In this document: positions 16,808-26,954 of the stretch, piece after piece | How positions within the stretch are numbered: position 1 is the stretch's first letter | Layout: every line of letters begins with the position of its first letter | Assembly: GCA_022795735.1 (NCBI GenBank) | Contig: JAAWHG010000015.1 | Coordinates: 1-49,738 of the forward strand | Source: Oscillospiraceae bacterium | GTDB taxonomy: Bacteria; Bacillota; Clostridia; Oscillospirales; Oscillospiraceae | Direction: 5' to 3' | Length of the DNA stretch: 49,738 bases | The notes under the pieces: generated by a model | What the model saw: only the letters and a program-made list of their open reading frames with translations | Told to the model about the DNA's origin: nothing | Databases searched by the model: none | Made by a program: the position numbers and the translations under genes

Positions 16808-17430
16808 GCCTTTTAGAGATAGAGGAAACACGCCACGCCGCCGGTTACGAGTGGATTTGCGGCGTGGACGAGGCCGGACGCGGTCCCCTCGCGGGGCCGG
16901 TGTGCGCGGCGGCGGTGATATTGCCGCGCGGGCTGGACATTGCCGGCCTCGACGATTCCAAAAAGCTGTCCGACCGGCGGCGGCGTGAATTGTACGATGT
17001 AATCACCGGCGCGGCGGCGGCTTATGCAATCGCTTTGGTAGACCAGGAGAGAATCGACGAGATCAATATTTTACAGGCGACGTTCCGGGCGATGGAGGAG
17101 GCGGTTGCCAAGCTGTCCCCCCAGCCGGACCTGGCGCTGGTGGACGGCAACCGGGAGCCGGTGCTCTCCATGCCATGCGAGACCATCGTGGGCGGAGACG
17201 GCAAGTGCGCGTCGATCGCGGCGGCCTCCATTTTGGCCAAGGTCACCCGGGACCGCCTGATGGAGGAATTGGACCGGCAATACCCGGAATACGGCTTCGC
17301 CGTCCACAAGGGTTACGGCACCAGGCGGCATTACGAAGCGCTGCGGCAATACGGCCCCTGCCCCATTCACCGCCAGAGCTTCCTGAAAAAGTTTTATGCG
17401 CGACAACAATCTGCTGGGCCGGTGGGGTGA
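16801..17430 (+). CDS. rnhB: Ribonuclease HII, 209 aa
   Basis: Removes ribonucleotides and the RNA of RNA-DNA hybrids. The signature GVDEAGRGPLAGPV gives catalytic D23 and E24; further acidic residues are in ALVDGN (about 115) and in SIAAASILAKVTRDRLM (about 139-155). HKGYGTRRH near 165 is the usual RNase HII C-terminal motif. Normal length. It is embedded in the lepB-rbgA-rnhB-yraN run with overlaps on both sides. Confidence 0.96.
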   Translation: MLSLLEIEETRHAAGYEWICGVDEAGRGPLAGPVCAAAVILPRGLDIAGLDDSKKLSDRRRRELYDVITGAAAAYAIALVDQERIDEINILQATFRAMEEAVAKLSPQPDLALVDGNREPVLSMPCETIVGGDGKCASIAAASILAKVTRDRLMEELDRQYPEYGFAVHKGYGTRRHYEALRQYGPCPIHRQSFLKKFYARQQSAGPVG

Positions 17431-17758
17431 GGCGCTGGCGGCGGCCTATCTGCGGGGGAAGGGCTTTGCCATAGCGGCGGCCAACTACCGGAGCCGCTAT
17501 GGAGAAATCGACCTGATTGCCCAAAATGAGGCTTATGTGGTTTTCGCGGAGGTCAAGCTCCGGGCGAGCGTCCGCTTCGCCGAGGCGCGCGAGTTCGTTG
17601 ACGCCAGGAAGCAGGAACGCATCCGGGGCACGGCGCTGTTGTGGCTTTCCCAACATGAGAGCGAGCGGCAGCCGCGATTCGACGTAATTGAAATCTACGC
17701 CCCCGACGGCGTAAATACGAAAAAACCAAGGCTGATCCATTTGGAAAACGCCTTTTAA
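17396..17758 (+). CDS. YraN/UPF0102 family endonuclease-like protein, 120 aa
   Basis: Small protein with a restriction-endonuclease-like core: GRWGEALAAAYLRGKGF, then YGEIDLIAQNEAYVVFAEVKLR (about 31-53), in which the E, D and E-x-K residues match the PD-(D/E)xK arrangement, then a C-terminal RFDVIEIYA strand. The ATG overlaps the last 35 bases of rnhB in another frame. The rnhB-yraN pairing is widespread and suggests a DNA-maintenance role; biochemical function is not established. Confidence 0.9.
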   Translation: MRDNNLLGRWGEALAAAYLRGKGFAIAAANYRSRYGEIDLIAQNEAYVVFAEVKLRASVRFAEAREFVDARKQERIRGTALLWLSQHESERQPRFDVIEIYAPDGVNTKKPRLIHLENAF

Positions 17759-17785
17759 CCTTTATTCTTAAGTGAGGAAATGGCA

Positions 17786-19273
17786 ATGCACTACATCAGC
17801 ACCAGAGACGCTTCTCTTCGTTACACGGCCGCCGAGGCCATTGTCCAGGGCCTGAGCCGGGAGGGAGGACTGTTCCTGCCCGAGCGCATCCCGCAGCTCT
17901 CCATGGACGAGCTGCGCGCCCTCGCCGGGATGACCTACGAGCAGCGGGCGGTCCGGGTTATGAAGCCCTATCTCGACGGCTTCACCGAGGAGGAATTGGC
18001 CGGCTTCGCGGCGCGGGCCTACGCGGTCCCCGGGAAGTTTGACCACCCCGGCGTCGCGCCCCTCTATGAATATCACAAAAAGACCCATTTCCTGGAGCTG
18101 TGGCACGGCCCCACCTGCGCCTTCAAGGATATGGCGCTGCAAATGCTGCCCTACCTGCTCACCGCTTCCCTGAAAAAGACCGGCGAGGAAAAAACCGCCT
18201 GCATTCTGGTGGCCACCTCCGGCGACACCGGAAAGGCGGCGCTGGAGGGCTTCCGAGACGTGGAACGAACCAAAATTCTGGTCTTCTATCCCAACGGCGG
18301 CGTCTCGGAGATTCAACAATTGCAGATGGTGACTCAGGCAGGCGGAAACGTCGGCGTGTGCGCGGTGGAGGGCAACTTTGACGACGCACAGACCGGCGTG
18401 AAGGCCATTTTCTCCGACGAAGCGCTGCGCGAAGAGCTGGCGGCGCGCGGTTACCTCCTTTCCTCGGCCAACTCCATCAACTGGGGCCGCGTCCTGCCCC
18501 AAATTGTCTACTATGTCTCGGCCTATGTGGATCTGGTCAAGGCGGGACGGCTCCAGCTGGGCGACCCGCTCAACGTCTGCGTCCCCACCGGCAATTTCGG
18601 CAACATTCTAGCCGGTTATTACGCCAAACGCATGGGCGTGCCCATTGATAAGCTGATCTGTGCCTCCAACGCCAACAACGTCCTGACCGATTTCCTCCGC
18701 ACCGGCGTCTATGACCGCAACCGGCCCTTCCACACCACCATCTCCCCCTCCATGGACATTCTGATCTCCTCCAACCTGGAACGGCTGCTCTATCTGCTCT
18801 GCGGCTCCGACCGGGAGGTCGCCGGATATATGGAATCCCTCCGGGAGACGGGCCGCTATCAGGTGCCCGAGGCCATGCTGGCCGCCATACAGGAGACCTT
18901 CCGCTGCGGCTGCTGCGACGACGGCAGAACGATGAACACCATCGGCAAGTTCTACGAGGCGGGGAACTACCTGATGGACACCCACACCGCCGTCGCCGCC
19001 ACGGTGCTGATGGATTACCGCGCCGCGAGTGGGGACGATACCCCCGCCGTCGTGGTGTCCACCGCCAGCCCCTTCAAGTTCTGCTCCAGCGTGCTGACGG
19101 CGCTGGGCGAGGAGGAACAGGACGCCGGCGCGGCAATCATCGGCCAGCTCGCCCGCCGTACCGCCGTACCGGCCCCCGCGCCGCTGGCCGGGCTCCAAGG
19201 CAGGGAAATCCGGTTCCGGGACGTCTGCCGGAAAGAGGCCATGAGCGCCCGGGTGAAGGAACTGCTCCCCTGA
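17786..19273 (+). CDS. thrC: Threonine synthase, 495 aa
   Basis: PLP enzyme converting O-phosphohomoserine to threonine. N-terminal MHYISTRD matches the family start; the PLP Lys is in GPTCAFKDMALQ (about 114); ATSGDTGKAALEG and the glycine-rich PTGNFGNILAG (about 271-281) bind the cofactor phosphate. Length fits the long bacterial/fungal-type enzyme. I prefer ATG 17786 over 17780 because the ribosome site GTGAGG would leave only two bases before the earlier codon. No T-box or other leader RNA is visible upstream; it appears to continue the lepB run after a 27-base gap. Confidence 0.95.
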   Translation: MHYISTRDASLRYTAAEAIVQGLSREGGLFLPERIPQLSMDELRALAGMTYEQRAVRVMKPYLDGFTEEELAGFAARAYAVPGKFDHPGVAPLYEYHKKTHFLELWHGPTCAFKDMALQMLPYLLTASLKKTGEEKTACILVATSGDTGKAALEGFRDVERTKILVFYPNGGVSEIQQLQMVTQAGGNVGVCAVEGNFDDAQTGVKAIFSDEALREELAARGYLLSSANSINWGRVLPQIVYYVSAYVDLVKAGRLQLGDPLNVCVPTGNFGNILAGYYAKRMGVPIDKLICASNANNVLTDFLRTGVYDRNRPFHTTISPSMDILISSNLERLLYLLCGSDREVAGYMESLRETGRYQVPEAMLAAIQETFRCGCCDDGRTMNTIGKFYEAGNYLMDTHTAVAATVLMDYRAASGDDTPAVVVSTASPFKFCSSVLTALGEEEQDAGAAIIGQLARRTAVPAPAPLAGLQGREIRFRDVCRKEAMSARVKELLP

Positions 19274-19959
19274 TGGCGCTCTATGCCATCGGGGACCTCC
19301 ATCTCTCCCTGGGGACCAACAAATCCATGGACGTCTTTGGCGGGGCGTGGGAGGGCTATGTGGAAAAGCTCAAGGCGGGCTTTTCCATCGTCGGCCCCGG
19401 CGATACCACCGTTTTGATGGGCGATCTGAGCTGGGGGCAGGGCCTGGAGGCCGCCGCAAAGGACTTCGCCTGGATTGCGCAGATCCCAGGCAAGAAGTAT
19501 CTGCTCAAGGGCAACCACGACTACTGGTGGTCCACGGCGGCCAAATTTGAGAAATTCTGCGCGGCGCACGGGTTTCAAAACCTGGAGCTGCTGCACAACA
19601 ACTGCAAGCTTTACGGCGAAACCGCCCTGTGCGGTTCCCGGGGCTGGTTCTTCGAGGAGGACCGGGCGGGAACCCACGACGACAAGATTTACAACCGGGA
19701 ATTGCGCCGTCTGGAGGTCTCGCTTCAGGCGGCGGGGGAGCGGGAGAAAATCTGCTTTCTGCACTATCCGCCGCGCTACCGGGGCTACCGCTGCCCGGAA
19801 ATTTTGGAGCTGCTGTCCCGCTACGGCGTCAAACGCTGCTTCTACGCCCACCTGCACGGCGACAGCCACCGTCTGGCCGTCGAGGGAGAGGCGGAGGGGG
19901 TGACCTTCTCCCTCGCGTCCGCCGATTATGTGCAATTCGAGCCCCGGCGGGTCCTCTAG
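19273..19959 (+). CDS. Calcineurin-like metallophosphoesterase, 228 aa
   Basis: All metal-binding blocks of the family are present: IGDLHLS (about 6-12), LMGDLSWG (about 54), GNHDYWW (about 78), the HYPPRYRG segment (about 164) and AHLHGDSH (about 195). It resembles the cytosolic YPMB/YkuE-like group of uncharacterised Firmicute phosphoesterases. The ATG shares one base with the thrC stop. Substrate unknown; a cyclic nucleotide, nucleotide or phosphodiester function would all be possible. Confidence 0.87.
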   Translation: MALYAIGDLHLSLGTNKSMDVFGGAWEGYVEKLKAGFSIVGPGDTTVLMGDLSWGQGLEAAAKDFAWIAQIPGKKYLLKGNHDYWWSTAAKFEKFCAAHGFQNLELLHNNCKLYGETALCGSRGWFFEEDRAGTHDDKIYNRELRRLEVSLQAAGEREKICFLHYPPRYRGYRCPEILELLSRYGVKRCFYAHLHGDSHRLAVEGEAEGVTFSLASADYVQFEPRRVL

Positions 19960-20003
19960 CGGGAGGTTTGTGAAAATCAGTCGGGAATATCCGAAAAAAA
20001 GGG

Positions 20004-20032
20004 TGGAAATCTGGGCTTGTTTCTGATAGAAT
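20004..20032 (+). promoter_or_regulatory. Promoter of the tig-clpP-clpX-lon run
   Basis: TGGAAA (20004-20009), 17 bases, TAGAAT (20027-20032) with an extended TG at 20024-20025. It lies 64 bases before the trigger factor ATG. No CIRCE element or CtsR heptad repeat was found here. Confidence 0.6.
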
Positions 20033-20096
20033 AAAACAGTATGGATAAGAAAGACGCAAACCGCAGCCTGCGGTGATTTTTAGGAGGAATCGCAAA

Positions 20097-21401
20097 ATGA
20101 TTGTTAAGAGCGTCGAGAAAGAGAACGGCAAGGCTACGTTGGCCGTCGAAATAGAAAAGGACCAGTTTGAGCCTGCGCTGAACCGGGCCTACCTGAAGAA
20201 CCGGGGACGCATCCAGGTTCCGGGCTTCCGCAAGGGCAAGGCTCCGCGCAAAGTCATCGAGGGCATGTACGGCGCCAGCGTGTTTTACGAGGACGCGATC
20301 GACGAGCTGTTCCCCGATGTGTATGAGAAAGCCGTCACGGACAACGAGCTCAAGCCGGTGGGCCGTCCCTCTCTCACCGAGATGGAGCGCACCGGGGACG
20401 GCGGCGTCTCGCTGACCATCGAGATCGAGCTGTATCCCGAGGTCAAGCTGGGCCAGTATCTGGAGCTGGAGGTACCCAAGGCCGAGGCCAAGGTCAAGGA
20501 CGAGGAGGTCGAGGCCGAGCTGGCCCGTCTGGCCGAGCGCAACGCCCGCATCGTCACTGTGGACCGTCCCGCCGACGTGGGCGACAGCCTGCTCTTCGAC
20601 TTTGAGGGCTTCGTGGACGGCAAGTCCTTTGAGGGCGGCAAGGCGGAGAACTATACCCTCAAGCTGGGCTCCGGTCAGTTCATTCCCGGCTTTGAGGAGG
20701 CGCTGGCCGGTGTGTCCGCCGGTGAGGAGCGCGACGTCAACGTCACCTTCCCCGAAAATTATGACCCCAAGCTGGCCGGCAAGGACGCCGTGTTCCACTG
20801 CAAGGTCCACGAGGTCAAGGAAACCGTGCAGCCTGAGCTGGACGACGAGTTCGCGAAGGACGTCTCCGAGTTTGACACACTGGCCGAGTTCCGCGACAGC
20901 ATCCGCGAGCGCCTGCTGAAGGACCACGAGGAGGAGCTGGGCCACGCCTTTGAAAACGCCGCCATCAACATCGCGGCGGCCAATATGACCTGCGACATCC
21001 CCAACGCCATGATTGAAGAGCAGTTGGACCGGCAGATTCAAGAGCTGACCTTCCAGCTCCAGTCCAGCGGCATGAGCATTCAGGACTATGTCAAGTACGC
21101 CGCCGGCGGCATGGAGAATTTCCGCAAGAATATGCGGCCCGTCGCCGAGGCCACCGTCCGCTCCAATATCCTCCTGAGCCAGATCATTGAGGAGGAGAAG
21201 ATCGAGGCGAGCGACGAGGAGGTCGAGGCGCACTACCAGAAGCTGTCCGAGCAGTACAAGATGGAGCTCGACAAGATCAAGGAATCGGTGCCCGCCGACG
21301 CCGTCCGCAACGACGTGCAGGTGCGCAAGGCCATCCGCCGTATTGCCGACTCCGCCAAGCCGGTGGCCGCTTTGCCTGTCGAGGACAAGAAAGAGGAATA
21401 A
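20097..21401 (+). CDS. tig: Trigger factor, 434 aa
   Basis: Ribosome-bound chaperone and peptidyl-prolyl isomerase. The ribosome-docking loop is GFRKGKAPRKVIEGMYG (about 42-58); the FKBP-type domain (about 155-240) contains GDSLLFDFEGFVDG and GSGQFIPGFEEAL; a long helical C-terminal substrate-binding region follows. ATG 20097 is chosen because a full AGGAGG site ends nine bases upstream; the open frame extends further 5' but that site would then lie inside the gene. It is followed by clpP and clpX, the standard tig-clpP-clpX order. Confidence 0.96.
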   Translation: MIVKSVEKENGKATLAVEIEKDQFEPALNRAYLKNRGRIQVPGFRKGKAPRKVIEGMYGASVFYEDAIDELFPDVYEKAVTDNELKPVGRPSLTEMERTGDGGVSLTIEIELYPEVKLGQYLELEVPKAEAKVKDEEVEAELARLAERNARIVTVDRPADVGDSLLFDFEGFVDGKSFEGGKAENYTLKLGSGQFIPGFEEALAGVSAGEERDVNVTFPENYDPKLAGKDAVFHCKVHEVKETVQPELDDEFAKDVSEFDTLAEFRDSIRERLLKDHEEELGHAFENAAINIAAANMTCDIPNAMIEEQLDRQIQELTFQLQSSGMSIQDYVKYAAGGMENFRKNMRPVAEATVRSNILLSQIIEEEKIEASDEEVEAHYQKLSEQYKMELDKIKESVPADAVRNDVQVRKAIRRIADSAKPVAALPVEDKKEE

Positions 21402-21497
21402 TATTCCATCCAGCCGGTTAGAATGGCTTTGCATGATATTGAAACGCGCTTGACCGGGATTCCGGCCGGGCGCTGTGGAAAAGGAGTTCACTGCGTT

Positions 21498-22079
21498 ATG
21501 AGTTTAGTCCCCTATGTTGTGGAGCAGACCAGCCGGGGCGAGCGGTCCTATGACATCTTCTCCCGCCTGCTCAACGACCGCATCATTATGCTCTCGGAGG
21601 AGGTCAACGACACCACCGCCAGCCTGGTCGTGGCCCAGCTTCTCTATCTGGAGGCCCAGGACCCGGATAAGGATATCCAGTTTTATATCAATTCCCCCGG
21701 CGGTTCGGTGACGGCGGGCATGGCGATCTACGACACCATGAACTATGTCAAGTGCGACGTGTCCACCATCTGCGTCGGCATGGCCGCCAGCATGGGCGCG
21801 TTTCTGCTCTCCTCCGGCGCAAAGGGCAAGCGGCTGGCTCTCCCCAATGCGGAGATTATGATCCACCAGCCCTCCGCCGGCACCCAGGGGCAGATCACCG
21901 ACATGGCAATTCATCTCAAGCGCCTGGAAGTCATCAAGAATCGGATGAATCAGATTCTGTCCGAAAACACCGGCAAGCCCATCGACGTGGTGCGGGCTGA
22001 CTGCGAGCGCGACAACTTCATGAGCGCCGACGAAGCGGTGGAATACGGCCTGATCGACAAAATCGTCACAAAGAAATAG
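21498..22079 (+). CDS. clpP: ATP-dependent Clp protease proteolytic subunit, 193 aa
   Basis: Serine peptidase that forms the double-heptamer chamber. The catalytic triad is in [19 protein letters not shown] (Ser about 98), [10 protein letters not shown] (His about 123) and [15 protein letters not shown] (Asp about 172). The N-terminal axial-gate sequence is [20 protein letters not shown] chose ATG 21498, preceded by AAGGAG, because the mature ClpP N-terminus begins there; an in-frame upstream extension to 21423 lacks support. Partner clpX lies 101 bases downstream. Confidence 0.96.
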   Translation: MSLVPYVVEQTSRGERSYDIFSRLLNDRIIMLSEEVNDTTASLVVAQLLYLEAQDPDKDIQFYINSPGGSVTAGMAIYDTMNYVKCDVSTICVGMAASMGAFLLSSGAKGKRLALPNAEIMIHQPSAGTQGQITDMAIHLKRLEVIKNRMNQILSENTGKPIDVVRADCERDNFMSADEAVEYGLIDKIVTKK

Positions 22080-22180
22080 GAAAACGCGGTTTGATGTCCG
22101 GCGCGCGGCCCGTGGAGCTGTACGCGCCGCGTCAACCGGCGGTTCCATAGAAAAAACGGTTCGAGAGGAAGGGATTATCC

Positions 22181-23446
22181 ATGGCGCGCAACGAGGAGCG
22201 CAACATCCGCTGCAGTTTTTGCGGCAAGCCACAGAACATGGTCGCGCGTCTGATCGCCGGCCGCAACGTTATGATCTGCAACGAGTGCGTTGAGCTCTGC
22301 TCCACCATTTTGCGCGAGGAGATGCTGGACGACGCCGAGCAGTTCCACAACTCCGACCAGTTGCCGGTCCCCAAGAACATTAAATCCTACATGGACAGCT
22401 ATATCATCGGACAGGAGGAGGCTAAGATCGCCCTCTCCGTCGCGGTGTACAACCACTACAAGCGAATCCATTTTCACAACGCCTCCGAGGTGGAGCTGCA
22501 AAAGAGCAACATTCTGCTCATCGGCCCCACCGGCAGCGGTAAAACCCTGTTTGCCCAGACTCTCGCGAAAATGCTGGACGTTCCCTTCGCGATTGCCGAC
22601 GCCACCACCCTCACCGAGGCCGGCTACGTGGGCGAGGATGTGGAGAACATTTTGCTCCGGCTGCTTCAGGCCGCCGATTTTGACGTCGAGCGCGCCCAGC
22701 AGGGTATCATTTACATCGACGAGATGGATAAAATCGCGAGAAAGAGTGAAAATGTATCTATCACCCGCGACGTGTCGGGCGAGGGTGTGCAGCAGGCCAT
22801 GCTGAAGATTTTGGAGGGCACCATCGCCAACGTCCCGCCCCAGGGCGGACGGAAGCACCCGCAGCAGGAGTTCATCCAGATCGACACCACCAACATCCTG
22901 TTCATCTGCGGCGGCGCATTCGACGGGCTGGACAAGATTATTGAGGCCCGCGCCGAGCAGAGCGTCATCGGCTTCGGCAGTGAGATCGCCAGCAAGAAGC
23001 ACCGGGACGTGGGTAAGCTGTTCAAAAAGGTCCAGCCCCACGACCTGCTGAAATTCGGCATCATCCCCGAGCTGGTGGGCCGCATGCCTGTCATCACCAG
23101 TCTGGACAGCCTGGGCAAGGAAGAGCTGGTCCGCATCCTGACCGAGCCGAAGAACGCGCTGTGTAAGCAGTACCGCAAGCTGCTGGAATATGACAACGTG
23201 GAACTGGTCTTCGAGCCGGACGCCCTGGAGGCGGTGGCGGAAAAGGCGATGGAGCGGCAAATCGGCGCTCGGGGCCTTCGCGCTATTTTGGAGCGTGTGA
23301 TGACGGGAATTATGTACGAAATTCCCTCCGACCCGACCATCACCAAAGTGACGGTCACGGCGGACAGCGTCAAGGAAGACAAACCACCCCTGGTCGTCCG
23401 GGACAGCACCGCCGCCCGGCTCACCGGAGAGGCGGACGCGTCCTGA
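22181..23446 (+). CDS. clpX: ATP-dependent Clp protease ATPase subunit, 421 aa
   Basis: AAA+ unfoldase of ClpXP. The N-terminal C4 zinc domain reads CSFCGKPQ ... [10 protein letters not shown] (about 11-37). Walker A is [13 protein letters not shown] (about 111-123) and Walker B is [11 protein letters not shown] (about 178-188). The pore loop [15 protein letters not shown] follows and the ClpP-docking loop contains IGFGS (about 263-267), so the gene encodes a partner able to dock ClpP. Full length; ribosome site GAGAGGAAGG. Confidence 0.96.
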   Translation: MARNEERNIRCSFCGKPQNMVARLIAGRNVMICNECVELCSTILREEMLDDAEQFHNSDQLPVPKNIKSYMDSYIIGQEEAKIALSVAVYNHYKRIHFHNASEVELQKSNILLIGPTGSGKTLFAQTLAKMLDVPFAIADATTLTEAGYVGEDVENILLRLLQAADFDVERAQQGIIYIDEMDKIARKSENVSITRDVSGEGVQQAMLKILEGTIANVPPQGGRKHPQQEFIQIDTTNILFICGGAFDGLDKIIEARAEQSVIGFGSEIASKKHRDVGKLFKKVQPHDLLKFGIIPELVGRMPVITSLDSLGKEELVRILTEPKNALCKQYRKLLEYDNVELVFEPDALEAVAEKAMERQIGARGLRAILERVMTGIMYEIPSDPTITKVTVTADSVKEDKPPLVVRDSTAARLTGEADAS

Positions 23447-23472
23447 CGGCGCGGAAGCATAAACGATATTTT

Positions 23473-23502
23473 TTAGGGCAGGGCTGTTCAGCCCCGCCCT
23501 AA
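23473..23502 (+). promoter_or_regulatory. Stem-loop between clpX and lon
   Basis: TTAGGGC-A-GGGCT pairs with AGCCC-C-GCCCTAA with one mismatch and a 4-base loop. No T run follows, so partial attenuation or transcript processing between clpX and lon is more likely than full termination. Confidence 0.55.
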
Positions 23503-23528
23503 CTGTCAAATGGGAGGATAGGAAGCGT

Positions 23529-25964
23529 ATGCGAGAAGTTATCATTTCCCAACGGCTGCCGGTATTGGCGCTGCGAGGCATCTGTGTCTTCCCCGAAATG
23601 GTCGTACACTTCGACGCCGGGCGGGACCGCTCCATCCGCGCGGTGGACGAGGCGGTCAAGCACGGACAGGAGATTTTCCTCGCGACCCAGCGGGACATTG
23701 ACGAGGAGGACCCGGGACCCGAGCGGCTATACGAGGTGGGCGTGGTGGCGCACATCCGTCAGGTGCTCAAGATGCCGGGCGGGTTGGTGCGCATTCTGGT
23801 GGAGGGCAGCTACCGCGCTCATGTGATTGAATGGCTCCAGGAGGAACCGTATCTTCAAGGTCGGGTGGAATCACTGCCCGATTTGAATTACCAGGCCGGA
23901 ACAAGCAAGGCTGAGGCCCTGCTCCGTCAGGTGCTGTCGCTCTTTGAAGATTACGTCGAAATGGCTCCCAAGAACATGCAGGACAGCCTGATGGAAATCC
24001 TGTCGTCACGGGACGCCGGGCATGTGGCGGACTTTATCGCACAGCACGCCAATTTCACCTATGAGGAAAAGCAGCGGGTGCTGGAACAGCGGCATCCGCT
24101 CAAGCGCCTGTCGGAGATTCACCGGATGGTGGCCCGGGAGCTCGAGGTGATGCATCTGGAGGGGGAAATTCACAAGCAGGTTCAGGAGAGTGTAGGCAAC
24201 CATCAGCGCGACTATTATCTCCGCGAGCAAATCCGCGTCCTCCATCAGGAGCTGGGTGAGGAGGATGAGGACGCCGAGCTCTATGAGTACGAAAAGCGGA
24301 TTAACGCCCTTCAGCTTCCCGCCGAGACCGATGCGAAGCTGCGCAAGGAGCTGAGCCGCCTGGCCAAGCAATCCGCCGGTTCCTCCGAGGCGGCTGTCAT
24401 CCGCACCTATCTGGACACCTGCCTGGAGCTGCCTTGGAATACCACAACGAAGGAACGCGTGGACCTGGGCGCCGCCCGGAAAATTCTGGACGCCGACCAT
24501 TTTGGCCTGGAAAAGGTGAAGGAACGAATTTTGGAGCTGTTCGCCGTCAAAAAGATGGCGCCCGATCTGGCCGGTCCGATTCTCTGCCTGGTCGGTCCGC
24601 CGGGTACCGGCAAGACCTCCATCGCCACCTCCATTGCCCGCTGCCTCAACCGCAATATGGCCCGTATCTCCCTCGGCGGCGTCCATGATGAGGCAGACAT
24701 CCGCGGCCATCGGAAGACCTATATCGGCGCGATGCCGGGCCGGATTATCAACGCCATCTCCCAGGCGAAGTCCAAAAATGCCCTGCTTCTGCTCGACGAG
24801 ATCGACAAAATGGGCACAGATTACCGGGGCGACCCTTCGGCGGCCCTCTTAGAGGTGTTGGACAGCGAACAAAACGCCACCTTCCGCGATCACTATATTG
24901 AGCTGCCCTTCGACCTCTCGGCCTGCATGTTTATCACCACGGCCAACACGCTGGATACCGTGCCCCGTCCCCTGCTGGACCGCATGGAGGTCATTGAGCT
25001 CTCCTCCTATACCGATGAGGAAAAGCTTGCCATCGCCCGGGACCATCTGCTCCCCAAGGAGCGGAAGAAGCACGGCCTGACCAAAAGCCAGCTTCGGGTC
25101 ACCGACGACGCGCTGCGGGAAATTATCGAGTGCTATACCCGCGAATCGGGGGTCCGCAATTTGGAGCGCAAGCTGGCCGCCGTCTGCCGCAAGGCCGACG
25201 TCCGCCTGGTGCAGCCGGACGCGCCCGCGCGGGTGACGGTCAAGGCGGGCGGGGTAGAAGAACTCCTCGGCCCGCACCGGTATGTGCCCGACGAGATCCC
25301 CGCCGCCGATCAGGTCGGTCTGGTGACGGGCCTGGCGTGGACGGCCGTCGGCGGCGAGACGTTAGAGGTTGAGGTCAACGTCGTGGACGGGACCGGAAAG
25401 CTGGAACTGACCGGTAACCTGGGCGACGTGATGAAAGAATCGGCCCACGCGGCGATGAGTTATATCCGCTCCCGCGCCGGGGCGCTGGGAATTGACAAGG
25501 ATTTTTATCAGAAAAAGGATATTCACGTCCACTTCCCCGAGGGAGCTGTTCCCAAGGACGGCCCCTCCGCCGGCATCACGGTATGCACCGCCATGGTGTC
25601 CGCCCTGACCGGCGCGACGGTGCGGCGGGAGATTGCCATGACCGGCGAGATTTCCATCCGGGGCCGCGTCCTGCCCATCGGCGGCCTCAAGGAAAAGACT
25701 ATGGCCGCTCTGCGCCATGGGATTAAAACCGTCATCATTCCGGCGGACAACGAAAAGGACCTGGAAGATATCGACCAGAAGGTCCGCCGGGCGCTAAACT
25801 TTATTGCGGTGCGGCACGTTGACGCGGTAATCGACGCCGCGCTTGATTTCTCAACCTGCCCAAAGAAGGTTGCAGAGGAAAAGAAGGCCGAGCCGGTGCA
25901 GGAGCTGCCCCTGTCGGTCCTGCCAAAGCCCGAAAAGCCCCAGAAGCCCGGCATTCGCCAATAG
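23529..25964 (+). CDS. lon: ATP-dependent Lon protease, 811 aa
   Basis: Single-chain AAA+ protease. The N-terminal substrate domain (about 1-200) starts [19 protein letters not shown]. Walker A is [15 protein letters not shown] (about 355-369) and Walker B is [11 protein letters not shown] (about 418-428). In the protease domain the catalytic Ser680 is in [10 protein letters not shown] and Lys723 in [11 protein letters not shown], 43 residues apart as in E. coli Lon. The C-terminal 35 residues, rich in Lys, Glu and Pro, extend beyond the domain. Ribosome site GGGAGGATAGG. The clpX-lon-engB order is common in Firmicutes. Confidence 0.97.
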   Translation: MREVIISQRLPVLALRGICVFPEMVVHFDAGRDRSIRAVDEAVKHGQEIFLATQRDIDEEDPGPERLYEVGVVAHIRQVLKMPGGLVRILVEGSYRAHVIEWLQEEPYLQGRVESLPDLNYQAGTSKAEALLRQVLSLFEDYVEMAPKNMQDSLMEILSSRDAGHVADFIAQHANFTYEEKQRVLEQRHPLKRLSEIHRMVARELEVMHLEGEIHKQVQESVGNHQRDYYLREQIRVLHQELGEEDEDAELYEYEKRINALQLPAETDAKLRKELSRLAKQSAGSSEAAVIRTYLDTCLELPWNTTTKERVDLGAARKILDADHFGLEKVKERILELFAVKKMAPDLAGPILCLVGPPGTGKTSIATSIARCLNRNMARISLGGVHDEADIRGHRKTYIGAMPGRIINAISQAKSKNALLLLDEIDKMGTDYRGDPSAALLEVLDSEQNATFRDHYIELPFDLSACMFITTANTLDTVPRPLLDRMEVIELSSYTDEEKLAIARDHLLPKERKKHGLTKSQLRVTDDALREIIECYTRESGVRNLERKLAAVCRKADVRLVQPDAPARVTVKAGGVEELLGPHRYVPDEIPAADQVGLVTGLAWTAVGGETLEVEVNVVDGTGKLELTGNLGDVMKESAHAAMSYIRSRAGALGIDKDFYQKKDIHVHFPEGAVPKDGPSAGITVCTAMVSALTGATVRREIAMTGEISIRGRVLPIGGLKEKTMAALRHGIKTVIIPADNEKDLEDIDQKVRRALNFIAVRHVDAVIDAALDFSTCPKKVAEEKKAEPVQELPLSVLPKPEKPQKPGIRQ

Positions 25965-25991
25965 GGCTTTGCACGTGATTGGTAGACAGCA

Positions 25992-26588
25992 ATGAATCTC
26001 AACAACGCCGAGTTCGTCATCTCTGCCGCATCGGTGGCCCAGTGCCCCAGGGACGGCCTGCCCCAGGTGGCCTTTGCCGGCAAGTCCAACGTGGGCAAGT
26101 CGTCGGTCATCAACCGCCTGCTGCGCCGCAAGAACTTTGCCCGCGTCGGCGAAGCGCCCGGCAAGACGACCCATATCAACTATTTTCGCATCGACGAAAC
26201 CTTTTATCTGGTGGACCTCCCGGGCTATGGCTACGCCAAGGTCAGCAAGGCGGAAAAGGCCCGCTGGGCGGCACTGATGGAGGCCTATTTTGCCGCCGCG
26301 CCCTTCTCCTACGGCGTAATGATTGTGGACGCCCGCCACAAGCCCACCGCCAACGACGAAACCATGGCCAACTGGTTCCTGCAATGGGGCGGTCCCTTCG
26401 CGGTTGTGGCCAACAAGCTCGACAAGCTCAAGGCGAGCGAACGGGAACCCAATTTGGCCCGTATTCGCGAAACCCTTCAATTGCCTGTGGAGACCCCTGT
26501 GATTCCTTTTTCCGCCCAGAGCGGCGCGGGGCGGGATGAGTTGGCCGCGCTGTTGATTCGGGCGGTCGAAAACAGAACGGAGGTATAG
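25992..26588 (+). CDS. engB: Ribosome biogenesis GTP-binding protein YihA/YsxC/EngB, 198 aa
   Basis: Essential GTPase for 50S assembly. G1 is FAGKSNVGKSSVINRL (about 28-43); the switch threonines are in GKTTHINYF (about 57); G3 is DLPGYGYAKV (about 75), G4 is VANKLDKLK (about 139) and the G5 region is PFSAQSGAG (about 172). Starts 27 bases after lon with only a weak ribosome site, so coupling to lon translation is likely. Two bases separate it from the next small gene. Confidence 0.95.
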   Translation: MNLNNAEFVISAASVAQCPRDGLPQVAFAGKSNVGKSSVINRLLRRKNFARVGEAPGKTTHINYFRIDETFYLVDLPGYGYAKVSKAEKARWAALMEAYFAAAPFSYGVMIVDARHKPTANDETMANWFLQWGGPFAVVANKLDKLKASEREPNLARIRETLQLPVETPVIPFSAQSGAGRDELAALLIRAVENRTEV

Positions 26589-26590
26589 AC

Positions 26591-26851
26591 ATGGCTGGAA
26601 AACCTTTGCATGAGCTCCGGCGGGCCGCCGCCCAATCGCGTGTGAAAGCGGCTCCGGTGGAACGGGCGGAAGTGGTCAAGGCCCCCGCTCCGGAGGCGCA
26701 GCCCGTGGAACAAAAGGCGGCGGAACCAGAGAAAGACCGCAGCCTGAACGACATTCTGTCCGACGCGAAAATGCGGGCCGCCAGGGGAGAAGAAAATGAG
26801 GACATTCTTGCCATGGTAAAGTCGCTCAAGGGAATGCTTCGCGGAGATTAG
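26591..26851 (+). CDS. Small hypothetical protein, 86 aa
   Basis: I do not recognise this protein. It has a basic N-terminus (LHELRRAAAQSRVK), a Pro/Ala/Glu linker (about 28-50) and an amphipathic helical C-terminus (RSLNDILSDAKMRAARGEEN then EDILAMVKSLKGMLRGD). No signal peptide or membrane segment. A good ribosome site (ACGGAGG, nine bases upstream) and a strong terminator after its stop show a real gene at the end of the tig-engB run. The terminal helix could mediate binding to another protein; that is speculation. Confidence 0.75.
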   Translation: MAGKPLHELRRAAAQSRVKAAPVERAEVVKAPAPEAQPVEQKAAEPEKDRSLNDILSDAKMRAARGEENEDILAMVKSLKGMLRGD

Positions 26852-26876
26852 AAGGTCTGGAAAAGGCTTTGGAAAG

Positions 26877-26923
26877 AACAGCGGAGGCCTCCGTCCCAAG
26901 GGCGGGCGCCTCCGCTGTTTTTT
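26877..26923 (+). terminator. Intrinsic terminator ending the tig-lon-engB run
   Basis: AACAGCGGAGGC (26877-26888) is exactly complementary to GCCTCCGCTGTT (26908-26919) and is followed by TTTT. Confidence 0.93.
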
Positions 26924-26954
26924 GACCGGGCTGGACGGAAAAAGGAGAGTTGGC

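Noticed and set aside
17759-17785. T-box or attenuator ahead of threonine synthase
   Set aside because: Only 27 bases separate it from the previous gene, too few for a leader RNA.
20061-20075. Short palindrome ACCGCAG-C-CTGCGGT before tig as a terminator
   Set aside because: With a one-base centre the usable stem is only about five pairs, and it lies between the promoter and the ribosome site.
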